The translations under genes were made by a program, and so were the position numbers. From Azotobacter chroococcum (GTDB lineage Bacteria; Pseudomonadota; Gammaproteobacteria; Pseudomonadales; Pseudomonadaceae), in contig NZ_SMMU01000001.1 in the NCBI RefSeq assembly GCF_004339665.1, forward strand, positions 1 through 64,000: a DNA stretch of 64,000 nt, written 5' to 3'. The notes beneath the pieces were generated by a model that was not told the DNA's origin, made no database searches, and saw only the letters and a program-made list of their open reading frames with translations. Shown here piece by piece: positions 32,615 to 41,211 of the stretch (the first letter of the stretch is position 1; each line of letters begins with the position of its first letter).

Positions 32615-33037
32615 TTGCGCCGGCGTTCGTCGTGGCAGCCAATTGGACGGAGAATGCTGAGCGCTTCCACCTGCACCTGGAAACGCCGCCATGGGATGTT
32701 CCGCGCCCCGCTGCAGGTCGGCTTATCGGGTGCCCACGCAGGAGCGTGGGCACCATCAAAAAGCTATCGGATCGACTACCGCAAAGCCGATAGCGGCTAC
32801 TACCGTGCCTTGCATATTTCCTATCCGAATGCAGCCGATACCGAGGCCGCACGGAAAAAGGGACTGTCTGCCGGCGGCGCCACCATGATCCATGGCCAAC
32901 GCAATGGCTTCGGCTGGATTGGCAAGCTGCACCGGCTGGCCGATTGGACCCTGGGCTGCATCGCCGTCACCGATCGGGACATGGCCGAACTCTGGAGAGC
33001 CGTGCCGGATGGAACGCCTATCGAGCTGAAGCCCTGA
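32615..33037 (+). pseudogene. Decayed L,D-transpeptidase (YkuD) remnant
   Basis: Only the C-terminal half of a YkuD-fold peptidoglycan L,D-transpeptidase is recognizable, from about 32766: YRIDYRKADSGYYRALHISYP, then the active-site region with His in MIHGQRNG and Cys in DWTLGCIAVT. Relatives I recall have DWTDGC, so the residue before GC is changed. Upstream, the frame reads through a 33-bp palindromic repeat (32724-32756) into sequence with no transpeptidase similarity. The signal peptide and first beta strands are missing. The frame opens at a TTG at 32615 with no convincing ribosome site. Likely a truncated, non-functional copy. Confidence 0.6.
32724..32756. repeat. 33-bp palindromic repeat, copy 1
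   Basis: Contains a perfect 10-bp palindrome, GTGCCCACGC (32730-32739) and GCGTGGGCAC (32744-32753), with loop AGGA. A second copy with two differences lies at 35285-35317. It interrupts the transpeptidase remnant. Confidence 0.8.
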
Positions 33038-33105
33038 GACCACTCTCGGATCGATCATCCGACTCAAGCCAAGTAAATCCATCTCGCACAGACAGGGAAT
33101 TTGTC

Positions 33106-33519
33106 ATGCACATGCTCTGCATCCTGCTGCAACTGCTGATTCTGACCTTCTTTATACCCATATTCTTCGTATTCCTGCTGCACCGGCCATTCGAACCTCA
33201 AGCTCTGGCTGCCGCATCCGGATTGTTCCTCTTTTTACTGCTTCTCACTTTGCTGCTGCGCGAACATACGGAAAACCGGCTCAATCCTCTGCGCGAAAAC
33301 AGCCCGAGGCCATTGGGCGCACTCCTTGTTTTTCTTGGTTGCGGACTGGAGTGGCTCTCCTGGCTCATGGTTACAGAGCAATATCATCCCGACGGCAGAC
33401 GTGGACAGATGCTCGTAATCGTTATCAAGCTGATCGGTCCTTGGTTGCCGGCAGCCGTGTTTTTTGTACTGGGAATGCAGTTAGTCTGGTTCGGCTTTCG
33501 TGCCTGGCATGGGCGCTGA
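33106..33519 (+). CDS. Hypothetical four-helix membrane protein
   Basis: A 137-residue, very hydrophobic protein. Four membrane helices are predicted by eye: about 5-26, 36-54, 72-90 and 103-130. The loop TENRLNPLRENSPRP is basic and probably cytoplasmic. No family is recognized. A weak AGGGA precedes the ATG. It lies in the accessory patch after metH, and its base composition is less GC-rich than its neighbours. Confidence 0.6.
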   Translation: MHMLCILLQLLILTFFIPIFFVFLLHRPFEPQALAAASGLFLFLLLLTLLLREHTENRLNPLRENSPRPLGALLVFLGCGLEWLSWLMVTEQYHPDGRRGQMLVIVIKLIGPWLPAAVFFVLGMQLVWFGFRAWHGR

Positions 33520-33830
33520 TGCACTGCCGCTCGCCTGGCTGCCGCACCCCGACGGCAGCCGGCGCTGCCGGGATGTCTGCCCGAGCGATGAGCGCGGTTC
33601 CCGAGACTGCACATCCGGGCTTTGCGACGAAGGCCCCGCTGACAGGCCTCGTTGCGCTGGATCGCCCAATCCTCAGGGCCTACCTTGTGATGACGATTGC
33701 GCCATTTGAACGCCAGGTCATCCCGCGATATGGCAATGCAGTAGTCTGGCACGATCAGTGAAGAAGTTTTTGGAAGAGTCCGTTTTCGAGCGGACTCATG
33801 ACAAGTTCTGACCTGTTCGGAGAGCGCTCC
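33520..33830. other. Non-coding stretch in accessory patch
   Basis: About 310 bases with short overlapping open frames on both strands, none with a ribosome site or recognizable product. It may contain decayed coding sequence. No repeat or terminator was identified. Confidence 0.35.
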
Positions 33831-34253
33831 ATGCACCCACTCGCCATCGACGAAACCAGCTCCGCCATCGAGGTAGACCCTCGCGAGCTGTATCACTCCA
33901 CTGACATCGAGATCACGCCGAACGCCCGCTATCGCTTCGCAGCCAGCGGCAAATGGAAAGACAGCTGGATCACCTGCGGTCCGGAGGGCTGGTGGGGCTG
34001 GCTGCTGCAGAAGAGGAATCGCCTGCCTGGGCGGCGGGTGTTTTTACTGTGTGGTGTCGTGGGAAAGGACGAAAAGCGTGCGTTCCCGATCGGCTCGGCG
34101 TGCGAGTGGAGCGCTCCGCCTGAGGCTGCCGAATGGTCTGACCGCCAGCTCTACTTCTTCGCCAACGACTGGCCAGACAAATATGGCAACAACCATCCCC
34201 TTGAGCCGGAAAAGGGTGGGCCGCTTCGCGTGGTAGTCACGCGGCTCTCCTGA
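33831..34253 (+). CDS. Hypothetical protein, possibly LecA-like galactose-binding fold
   Basis: 140 residues without a signal peptide. The pattern of beta strands and the segments ITPNARYRFAASGKW, ACEWSAPPEA and LYFFANDWPDKYGNNHP followed by PLRVVVTRL resemble the layout of Pseudomonas LecA (PA-IL) and its relatives, where a YNDVPGTYGNN-like loop binds calcium and galactose. Overall similarity is weak, so this is a fold-level suggestion. ATG 33831 has GGAGAG seven bases upstream; an in-frame ATG at 33798 is the alternative. A hairpin terminator follows about 90 bases downstream. Confidence 0.55.
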   Translation: MHPLAIDETSSAIEVDPRELYHSTDIEITPNARYRFAASGKWKDSWITCGPEGWWGWLLQKRNRLPGRRVFLLCGVVGKDEKRAFPIGSACEWSAPPEAAEWSDRQLYFFANDWPDKYGNNHPLEPEKGGPLRVVVTRLS

Positions 34254-34343
34254 CATCTCGAAACAACGGCTCCCCGCGATCCCTGGCGAGGTGTGCTCCA
34301 GAACTGCCCCCGGCCGGGCAGAACGTTGATGGCCCGAGCGATG

Positions 34344-34367
34344 AGGCCCGTGGATGGCGGGCCTTTC
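34344..34367 (+). terminator. Intrinsic terminator
   Basis: A 7-bp perfect stem, AGGCCCG (34344-34350) and CGGGCCT (34358-34364), with loop TGGATGG, followed by TTTC. It probably ends the transcript of the gene at 33831-34253. Confidence 0.55.
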
Positions 34368-34531
34368 ATATGGACTGAACGGCTTTTGCGTACAAACGGA
34401 GACCAGCTGTAATCTTGAAGGACAAGGACTCGGCGGAAAGCTAACCGCATGAGAAGCCGAGCGCCACACAGCGGTGCGAGGACCTGGCCAGACCAACGGG
34501 AGGGCGAACTCGATGCGCCGGTTGTGCGCCA

Positions 34532-34834
34532 CTAATTCCGCTGATTTTCCACACTGCACATATAACCTTGCGCACCGGTAACAATTGTAGTTCTTCCGTC
34601 AATACCTTTGTCGAGCAATAGCTTGATAGCTCCACTGTCATATATGATCATTGTCACAACATCGACACTACCAAATGATTTCCAGTTTGCTTCCTTGTAT
34701 GCACAGCTAACTTGACAACCAGGCAACTTGCATTCTATTTTTTCTTCCGTGTAATTGCCTGCCGCACATGAAACACCGACAAGCATATTTGAAACAACAC
34801 AAACCGCAACTATGCTGAATATGTGTGCTTTCAT
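34532..34834 (-). CDS. Small AT-rich secreted cysteine-containing protein
   Basis: A 100-residue protein with a clear signal peptide (MKAHIFSIVAVCVVSNMLVG, cleavage near VSCAAG) and a small mature domain holding Cys in KLPGCQVSC and a late GYMCSV. No family is recognized. GGAGAGAA precedes ATG 34832-34834. The gene and its flank are clearly AT-richer and use codons (ATA, AAT, TTA-type) rare in neighbouring genes, suggesting recent horizontal acquisition. Confidence 0.6.
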   Translation of the reverse strand: MKAHIFSIVAVCVVSNMLVGVSCAAGNYTEEKIECKLPGCQVSCAYKEANWKSFGSVDVVTMIIYDSGAIKLLLDKGIDGRTTIVTGAQGYMCSVENQRN

Positions 34835-35330
34835 TTCTCTCCCTGGTTCATTATCCATAACAAGACATGAGGTGAGTATCGCTCGCAGGCAGTACGAGTG
34901 TGCGCTTCAACGAAAAGTTATCTGACGATACACACGCGATAATATTTTCCATACCGGACCTGCCCGACACTCTGCCGAGTCGGATAAAAACAGCGCTTGC
35001 GCGATAGCATTCCCGGTTCCCTCCCATGGCTCCCTTCAAAAGACCCGCACCAGCCGCTGCCTGGCAGCCAATGCCGATTGACTGCCGAACTTTTTGATCG
35101 TTCCCGCGCTCCCGCGTGGCGATTTCCGCCACGGATCTGATGTGGGACTTCTTCAGCCGCCATTAAGCATGGAGCGCCCGGGCGACATGGACGCTCCAGC
35201 CAGTCCGGCAGACAGACATGGCCAGCTGATCGCTGCGCCTACGGACGCTTCGCGCGGCGCTCCCGACGCAGGTTGACCCCAGGCTATCGGGTGCCCACGC
35301 AGGAGCATGGCCACCATAACGTGGACGCGC
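34835..35330. other. Intergenic region of accessory patch
   Basis: About 500 bases without a supported gene. The left part (to about 34960) continues the AT-rich tract and should hold the promoter of the small secreted protein gene. The right part carries the second 33-bp palindromic repeat (35285-35317). Several short frames exist but none has a ribosome site or similarity. Confidence 0.4.
35285..35317. repeat. 33-bp palindromic repeat, copy 2
   Basis: Matches copy 1 (32724-32756) at 31 of 33 positions. The two differences fall in the right arm (GCATGGCCAC instead of GCGTGGGCAC), so the palindrome is imperfect here. Confidence 0.75.
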
Positions 35331-35759
35331 TCAGTGCGAGGAGCACTTGTCCGTCTTGAGACAGCTGTTGATGGTCTCGGGCACCGGCATGTCCACCTCC
35401 AGCAGCGCGTTCAGGCGCGGGATGTCGAAGCCGCAGATGCGGGTTTCGCCCACTTCCAGCAGCGGCCGCTTGATCAGCAACGGCTCGGCGAGCATCTTGC
35501 CGATCAGCTCGTCGCGGCTCAAAGCCGCGACATCCAGCTCGCCGGATTTGATCTTCGGCGCGGCGCTATTGACCATGGCGTCCTTCTCCAGCCCGGCGAA
35601 GAAGGCCTCCAGCTGTTCGCGGGTCCAGGGGGTGCTCAGCAGATCCCGGACTTCCAGTTCGACACCATGCTCCTGGAGCAGGGTTTTCTGGCGGCGGTTG
35701 CCGCCACAGCCGGGTTTTTCGTAGAAGACAACGGTCTTTGCAGCAGCTTGAGCAGACAT
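35331..35759 (-). CDS. ArsC/Spx-family nitrogenase-associated (NifO-like) protein
   Basis: A 142-residue thioredoxin-fold protein of the ArsC/Spx type. It starts with VVFYEKPGCGGNRRQKTLL, where arsenate reductase would have its catalytic Cys, and continues with RDLLSTPWTREQLEAFF and PLLIKRPLLEVGETRICGFD. These segments match the nitrogenase-associated subgroup containing Azotobacter NifO rather than true arsenate reductases. A C-terminal extension has two Cys (INSCLKTDKCSSH). It is not near nif genes and is divergently transcribed from the YoaK-like gene. The physiological role is uncertain. Confidence 0.75.
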   Translation of the reverse strand: MSAQAAAKTVVFYEKPGCGGNRRQKTLLQEHGVELEVRDLLSTPWTREQLEAFFAGLEKDAMVNSAAPKIKSGELDVAALSRDELIGKMLAEPLLIKRPLLEVGETRICGFDIPRLNALLEVDMPVPETINSCLKTDKCSSH

Positions 35760-35968
35760 GGCGATCCTTTCGGCGATCGGACGGATTGATGTCCGGGATC
35801 TTAACCAAGGTCACCGGGGCGGTCAGCTGGTTTCGGGGGCGCGCAGGACGGGCAAGCGCCGCGATCCACATCACCACTCCACCATCCGCTAGGATCGCGG
35901 CCGCGACCCGGGGCGTATAATCCGCGCCCTTCTACCTCGCCAGTCCGGACGGACGGAGTCAGCGGAGC

Positions 35969-36733
35969 ATGCCGATCAACTATGCGCGACGCCTGACCGA
36001 TCGCAAGCGTACCAAGCGCGCCAACCGGCAGCTGGGGCTGTCGCTGGCCTTCGTGGCCGGGGCGGCCAACGCCGGCGGCTTTCTCGCCGTGCAGCAGTAC
36101 ACCTCGCACATGACCGGCATCGCCTCCTCGATGGCCGGCAACCTGGCGCTCGGCAGCACCGAGCTGGCGCTTGGCGGGCTTGGCGGCCTGCTGTCGTTCG
36201 TCGCCGGAGCCATCACCTCCACCCTGCTGGTCAACTTCTCCCGCCGGCGCCGCCTGCACGGCCAGTACGCCCTGCCGCTGCTGCTCGAAGCCCTCCTGCT
36301 GCTGTGCTTCGGCGTGCTTGGCACACGGCTGATGGAGATTGCCGGCTTCTACATACCGCTGACGGTGATGCTGCTGTGCTTCATCATGGGCCTGCAGAAC
36401 GCCATTATCACCAAGATCTCCAATGCCGAGATCCGCACCACCCACATCACCGGAATGGTCACCGACATCGGCATCGAACTGGGCAAGCTGATCTACGTGA
36501 ACCGCAGCGCGCTCCCGGATCAGGAGCCGGTGCGCGCCAACCGCGAGCGCCTGCGCATCAACGCCCTGCTGGTCGGCTGCTTCCTCGTCGGCAGCGCCAT
36601 CGGTGCCTTCGGCTTCAGCCACTTCGGCTTCCGCTCCACCGTGCCGCTGGCCGCACTGCTGATGCTCCTCGCCGCGCTGCCGATCCTCGACGATCTGCGG
36701 CTGAGCTGGTGGCTATGGCGGCGGAGCCGGTAG
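35969..36733 (+). CDS. YoaK/DUF1275 family membrane protein
   Basis: A 254-residue inner-membrane protein with about six hydrophobic helices. It shows DUF1275 landmarks: an N-terminal FVAGAANAGGFLAV segment, TSHMTGIASSMAGNLALG and the central GLQNAIITKISNAEIRTTHITGMVTDIG. This family is widespread and its transport or regulatory function is undefined. The start follows a short AT-rich gap after the divergent NifO-like gene. Confidence 0.85.
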   Translation: MPINYARRLTDRKRTKRANRQLGLSLAFVAGAANAGGFLAVQQYTSHMTGIASSMAGNLALGSTELALGGLGGLLSFVAGAITSTLLVNFSRRRRLHGQYALPLLLEALLLLCFGVLGTRLMEIAGFYIPLTVMLLCFIMGLQNAIITKISNAEIRTTHITGMVTDIGIELGKLIYVNRSALPDQEPVRANRERLRINALLVGCFLVGSAIGAFGFSHFGFRSTVPLAALLMLLAALPILDDLRLSWWLWRRSR

Positions 36734-36887
36734 CCGCCAGGATGGAGGTGGCGGGGCCTGGAACCCCGCAGGAGAGAAAACGCCGCGGGCCATTCCACTC
36801 CGAACGCGGCAGGTGCCCCGTCCGCAGCCCTTGGGTTTCCCTGCGCGAAATGCCAACCTTGGCCCTTCTCTCCACCGGAACGACCCC

Positions 36888-37745
36888 ATGCCCCAAACAC
36901 GCTGGATGCCTCTGCTGGCCGGCTGGGCCTGCGCACTGGGCGCGGCGACGGCGCAGGCCGCCTGCCCCTCCGAGCCCGAAGCCGCCCGTCTCGTGGCGCT
37001 CTACATGGATCGCCAGGTGCTGGAGAACCCGCCGCCGCTGACCCTCGCCGAGGCCGAATGCGGACGCGACCGAGTGCTGGCCCTGCTCGGCCGGCAGATG
37101 GGCCGGGTGGTGGGCTACAAGGCGGGGCTTACCAACCCGGCGGTGCAGAAACGCTTCAACCACGACCAGCCGGTGCGCGGCACGCTGCTCGCGGACATGC
37201 TGCTGTCCGACGGCGCCGAACTGCCGGCACGCTTCGGCGCGCAGCCGCGCCTCGAGGCGGACCTGCTGGTGCGCGTCGGGAGTCCGGAGATCCACTCGGC
37301 GACCACACCCGAGCAGGCGATGCAGTACATCGATGCGCTGATCCCCTTCATCGAACTGCCCGACCTGCTGGTACGGGACCCCGGCACGCTGAACGGCGCG
37401 ACGATCACCTACATCAACGTCGGCGCGCGCCTGGGCGTGATGGGCAAGCCCCTGCCGGCCTCGCCGGAGCTGACCGCGCAACTGGCCGACATGACCGTGC
37501 GGGTGCTCGACGGCGAGGGTCGCGAACTCGATCGCGGTCGCGGCAGCGACGTGATGGGCCACCCGCTCGCGGCGGCGATCTGGCTCGCCCGGGACCTGGC
37601 CCGCAGCGGCGTCCGCCTGCAGACCGGCGACCTGCTGAGCCTCGGCTCGTTCTCCAGGCCCCTGGTCCCGCAGGCCGGCCAGCAGGTGCGGGTGGTGTAC
37701 GAAGGGCTGGATGGTGCGCCTTCGGTCGGCGTGAGCTTCCGTTGA
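36888..37745 (+). CDS. Exported fumarylacetoacetate-hydrolase/hydratase-fold protein
   Basis: 285 residues: signal peptide MPQTRWMPLLAGWACALGAATAQA, then a fold like 2-keto-4-pentenoate hydratase (MhpD) with GYKAGLTNPAVQKRF, the metal-ligand-like PRLEADLLVRVGSPEI and the closing SLGSFSRPLVPQAGQQVRVVYEGL. Catabolic relatives are cytosolic, so a signal peptide is unusual and suggests a periplasmic role. The substrate is unknown. The inner ATG was chosen because the signal sequence starts there. Confidence 0.75.
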   Translation: MPQTRWMPLLAGWACALGAATAQAACPSEPEAARLVALYMDRQVLENPPPLTLAEAECGRDRVLALLGRQMGRVVGYKAGLTNPAVQKRFNHDQPVRGTLLADMLLSDGAELPARFGAQPRLEADLLVRVGSPEIHSATTPEQAMQYIDALIPFIELPDLLVRDPGTLNGATITYINVGARLGVMGKPLPASPELTAQLADMTVRVLDGEGRELDRGRGSDVMGHPLAAAIWLARDLARSGVRLQTGDLLSLGSFSRPLVPQAGQQVRVVYEGLDGAPSVGVSFR

Positions 37746-37901
37746 AAGCGCGCGCCCGGGTGCCATCATCGAAGCCAGCCAGGAACCCCTGGTCGACGGC
37801 AAGGCCGTGAGGCCCGGCTCGCGAACGCTTCGGCGGACTGCGAGGCCGGCCCCCGTCTCCTGATAGACTGCGTGCCATTTCCGCTCTTTCAGGCCCGTCC
37901 C

Positions 37902-39287
37902 GTGACCACCATCGCCTTCTCCGCCCTGCCCCTTTCCACCGCCATGCTGGCCAACCTCGATGCCCTCGGCTATGCGGCGATGACGCCGATCCAGGCGCAG
38001 AGCCTGCCGGTCATCCTCAAGGGCCAGGACCTCATCGCCCAGGCCAAGACCGGCAGCGGCAAGACCGCGGCCTTCGGCATCGGCCTGCTGGAGCCGCTCA
38101 ATCCGCGCTGGTTCGGTTGCCAGGCACTGGTGCTCTGCCCGACCCGCGAGCTGGCCGACCAGGTCGCCAAGGAGCTCCGCCGGCTGGCCCGCGCCGCCGA
38201 CAACATCAAGATCCTCACCCTCTGCGGCGGCGTGTCCTTCGGCCCGCAGATCGGCTCGCTGGAACATGGCGCCCACGTCATCGTCGGCACCCCCGGTCGC
38301 ATCCAGGAGCACCTGAAGAAGGGCACCCTGAAGCTCGACGGGCTCAACACCCTGGTCCTCGACGAAGCCGACCGCATGCTCGACATGGGCTTCTACGACA
38401 GCATCGCCGAGATCATCGGGCAGACGCCAAACAAGCGGCAGACCCTGCTGTTCTCGGCCACCTACCCGGCCGGCATCAAGCAGCTCTCCGCGACCTTCAT
38501 GCGCGACCCGCAGCAGGTCAAGGCCGAGGCGCTGCACGACGACAGCCAGATCGAGCAGCGCTTCTACGAGATCGCTCCCGAGCAGCGCATGGACGCCGTA
38601 ATGAAGCTGCTCGCCTGCTACCGCCCGGAATCCTCGGTGGCGTTCTGCTTCACCAAGCAGCAGTGCCAGGAACTGGTCGAGCACCTGAACTGCCAGGGCA
38701 TTTCCGCCATGGCGCTGAACGGCGACCTGGAGCAGCGCGACCGCGACCAGGTGCTGGCGATGTTCGCCAACCGCAGCCTGTCGGTGCTGGTCGCCACCGA
38801 CGTCGCCGCCCGCGGCCTCGACATCGACGCCCTCGACCTGGTGATCAACGTCGAACTGGCGCGCGACTCGGAAACCCACATCCACCGGGTCGGCCGCACC
38901 GGCCGCGCCGGCAAGAAGGGCATCGCGGTGAGCCTGGTCGCGCCGCCCGAAGCGCACCGCGCCCAGGCCATCGAAACCCTGCAGAAAGCCCCGCTGAACT
39001 GGCACCCGCTGAACAGCCTCAAGGCGCAGACCGGCGAGCCGCTGCAACCGCCGATGGTGACCCTGTGCATCGCCGCCGGGCGCAAGGACAAGCTGCGCCC
39101 CGGCGACATCCTCGGCGCGCTGACCGGCGAGGCCGGCATCCCCGGCGCCCAGGTCGGCAAGATCGCCATCTTCGACTTCCAGGCCTTCGTCGCCGTCGAG
39201 CGCGGCGTCGCCCGCCAGGCGTTGAAACGCCTCGACGAGGGCAAGATCAAGGGACGCTCGTTCAAGGTGCGCATCCTGCGGGCGTAG
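37902..39287 (+). CDS. dbpA: DEAD-box ATP-dependent RNA helicase DbpA
   Basis: About 461 residues. Helicase motifs occur in order: Q-motif region, Walker A AKTGSGKT, PTRELA, VLDEADR, SATY, DVAARGLD and HRVGRTGR. The C-terminal DbpA RNA-binding domain (KDKLRPGDILGALTGEAGI) targets hairpin 92 of 23S rRNA during large-subunit assembly. GTG 37902 (VTTIAFSALPLS) aligns with the known N-terminus; another GTG ten codons earlier is possible. Confidence 0.93.
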   Translation: MTTIAFSALPLSTAMLANLDALGYAAMTPIQAQSLPVILKGQDLIAQAKTGSGKTAAFGIGLLEPLNPRWFGCQALVLCPTRELADQVAKELRRLARAADNIKILTLCGGVSFGPQIGSLEHGAHVIVGTPGRIQEHLKKGTLKLDGLNTLVLDEADRMLDMGFYDSIAEIIGQTPNKRQTLLFSATYPAGIKQLSATFMRDPQQVKAEALHDDSQIEQRFYEIAPEQRMDAVMKLLACYRPESSVAFCFTKQQCQELVEHLNCQGISAMALNGDLEQRDRDQVLAMFANRSLSVLVATDVAARGLDIDALDLVINVELARDSETHIHRVGRTGRAGKKGIAVSLVAPPEAHRAQAIETLQKAPLNWHPLNSLKAQTGEPLQPPMVTLCIAAGRKDKLRPGDILGALTGEAGIPGAQVGKIAIFDFQAFVAVERGVARQALKRLDEGKIKGRSFKVRILRA

Positions 39288-39316
39288 CCGGCAGGTCGTT
39301 TGTGGAAGGTGAACAC

Positions 39317-39988
39317 ATGCCGGCTGCCGCTCGTCGCCTTGCCCTGCTGGCCCTCGGATGCCTGCTCGTCACCGGCTGCGCGGGATTCCGGGGTGGCTGG
39401 GAGAGCGTCGCCTACCTCGGCGACACGCCGCCGGCCCTTCGGGAGTCGCCGTCCTTCTTCGAGGAAACGCAGAACCCTCCTGCGCTGGAGCTCCCCAGCC
39501 TGCGCCTGCAGGTGACGCTCGACAACCAGTTGCGCACCTGGGACACGCAGCTGTACCTGTTCGTCCTCCCGCTCTACATCGACCCGCGCGAGCGCTACTG
39601 GAAGAACCACAGCCCCGGGAAAACCCGTGTGTTCATCACGGTGACGCCCACGGAGCCCGGCTTCGTGTTCCGACCGTCACAGGCGGTGCTCCAGACTGGG
39701 AATCGACGCCTCGGTGGCGTCGCCGGATTCGACTTCGACCGCTGGGACCACCAGGGCATGCGCGTCAGGGAAGGCGGAAGCTGGGAGCACCGCCCCGTGG
39801 CAACGGAGCTGCATCTCGACCAGCCGGGACGCAGCTATCACCTGTCGATCGACTTCGACACCCCAGTGCCCTCGCCGGAGTCCCGCGAGATCCTGCTCGA
39901 CCTGTCGCAGGCGCTCGGCTCGTCCCGGCATCCGGCGCTGCCGCCCATCCGCTTCGTGCCGATGCGCTGGCGGCGGAGCTATAGCTAA
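39317..39988 (+). CDS. Hypothetical lipoprotein
   Basis: A 223-residue protein with a lipoprotein signal (LALLALGCLLVTGCAG; lipobox VTGC). The mature part is beta-rich, with PSLRLQVTLDNQLRTWDTQLYLFVLPLYIDPRERYW and repeated aromatic strand patterns. No family is recognized. AAGGTGA precedes the ATG. It sits 29 bases after dbpA, so it may be partly co-transcribed. Confidence 0.65.
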   Translation: MPAAARRLALLALGCLLVTGCAGFRGGWESVAYLGDTPPALRESPSFFEETQNPPALELPSLRLQVTLDNQLRTWDTQLYLFVLPLYIDPRERYWKNHSPGKTRVFITVTPTEPGFVFRPSQAVLQTGNRRLGGVAGFDFDRWDHQGMRVREGGSWEHRPVATELHLDQPGRSYHLSIDFDTPVPSPESREILLDLSQALGSSRHPALPPIRFVPMRWRRSYS

Positions 39989-40085
39989 CGCTAGCCTGGT
40001 TGCCCACAGCTCGCCCGCATCCGTGCCACTCTCCCCGTCGCCCCGACTGCCGCTCGCCTGCGCCCGGTGGTAGCATTCGCGCCCC

Positions 40086-41120
40086 ATGAAAATCGCCGAC
40101 TTTCACCAACGCCTCGCCGACCTCGGCGCCAAACCCCGCCATATCGGGCGGATCGACCGTGCCTGGCTGCAGGGCTGGCCGCTGGACACCGGCACGCGCC
40201 ACCAGCAGGCCCAGGACTTTCTGCCGCTCAGCGTGCGCGAAGCCATGCCGCAGCTGAGCGAGACGGTCGCCGGCCTGGCGCGACTGCGCTCGGAGCATCC
40301 GGCCGCCGACGGTTCGGCGCGCCTGCTGGTCGAGCTGGGCGACGGGCAGATGGTCGAGAGCGTGCTGCTGCCGCGCGACGGGCTCTGCGTGTCGAGCCAG
40401 GTCGGTTGCGCGGTGGGCTGCGTGTTCTGCATGACCGGCAAGAGCGGCCTCTTGCGCCAGCTCGGCAGCGCCGAAATCGTCGCCCAGGTGGCGCTGGCCC
40501 GGCGCTTCCGCCCGGTGAAGAAAGTGGTGTTCATGGGCATGGGCGAGCCGGCGCACAACCTCGACAACGTGCTGGAAGCCATCGAGCTGCTCGGCACTGC
40601 CGGCGGCATCGGCCACAAGAACCTGGTGTTCTCCACGGTGGGCGATCCGCGGGTGTTCGAGCGCCTGCCGCAAGGGCCGGTCAAGCCGGCGCTGGCCCTG
40701 TCCCTGCACAGCACCGACGCCGAACGGCGTCACTGGCTGCTGCCGCGCGCCCCGCGCATCGACCCGCAGGAGCTGGTCGAACTGGGCGAGGCCTATGCGC
40801 GGCAGACCGGCCATCCGATCCAGTACCAGTGGACGCTGCTCAAGGGCATCAACGACAGCCAGGAGGAAATGGACGGCATCCTGCGCCTGCTCAAGGGCAA
40901 GTACGCGGTGATGAACCTGATTCCCTACAACAGCCTGGAAGCCGACGACTACCGGCGCCCCGGCGGCGAGCGGATCGTCGAGCTGGTGCGCTACCTGCAC
41001 AGCCGCGGCGTGCTGACCAAGGTGCGCAACTCGGCAGGACAGGATATCGACGGCGGCTGCGGACAGCTGCGCGCGCGGGCCGAGCAGGCGGCAAGGAGCC
41101 GGCCGCCACGCACGCGCTGA
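40086..41120 (+). CDS. RlmN/Cfr-like radical SAM RNA methyltransferase
   Basis: A 344-residue radical S-adenosylmethionine enzyme. The 4Fe-4S motif is GCAVGCVFC, with the preceding Cys in LCVSSQ. The SAM-binding GMGEPAHN and the catalytic C-terminal Cys in DIDGGCGQL, used in the methyl-Cys mechanism, are present. RlmN modifies A2503 of 23S rRNA and tRNA; pseudomonads carry a second RlmN-like paralogue near metH, which this probably is. The C-terminus after CGQL is short and basic. The exact RNA target is not known from sequence. Confidence 0.85.
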   Translation: MKIADFHQRLADLGAKPRHIGRIDRAWLQGWPLDTGTRHQQAQDFLPLSVREAMPQLSETVAGLARLRSEHPAADGSARLLVELGDGQMVESVLLPRDGLCVSSQVGCAVGCVFCMTGKSGLLRQLGSAEIVAQVALARRFRPVKKVVFMGMGEPAHNLDNVLEAIELLGTAGGIGHKNLVFSTVGDPRVFERLPQGPVKPALALSLHSTDAERRHWLLPRAPRIDPQELVELGEAYARQTGHPIQYQWTLLKGINDSQEEMDGILRLLKGKYAVMNLIPYNSLEADDYRRPGGERIVELVRYLHSRGVLTKVRNSAGQDIDGGCGQLRARAEQAARSRPPRTR

Positions 41121-41211
41121 CCTGCCAGCGGCGCTCGCCCCCTCCCTCTGGACAGCTCCGCCACGCCGTCGATACTTTCGGCGAGATCGGCCATCGCCTC
41201 TGGAGCCCGCC

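Noticed and set aside
33384-33896. 170-codon minus-strand frame in the accessory patch
   Set aside because: It overlaps two better-supported plus-strand genes and shows no motif or start signal.
35331-35759. Arsenate reductase ArsC
   Set aside because: The fold is shared, but the Cys context and downstream segments fit the nitrogenase-associated subgroup. No arsenic-resistance genes are near; the arsABCD names at 50.8-62.8 kb refer to alkylresorcinol synthesis.
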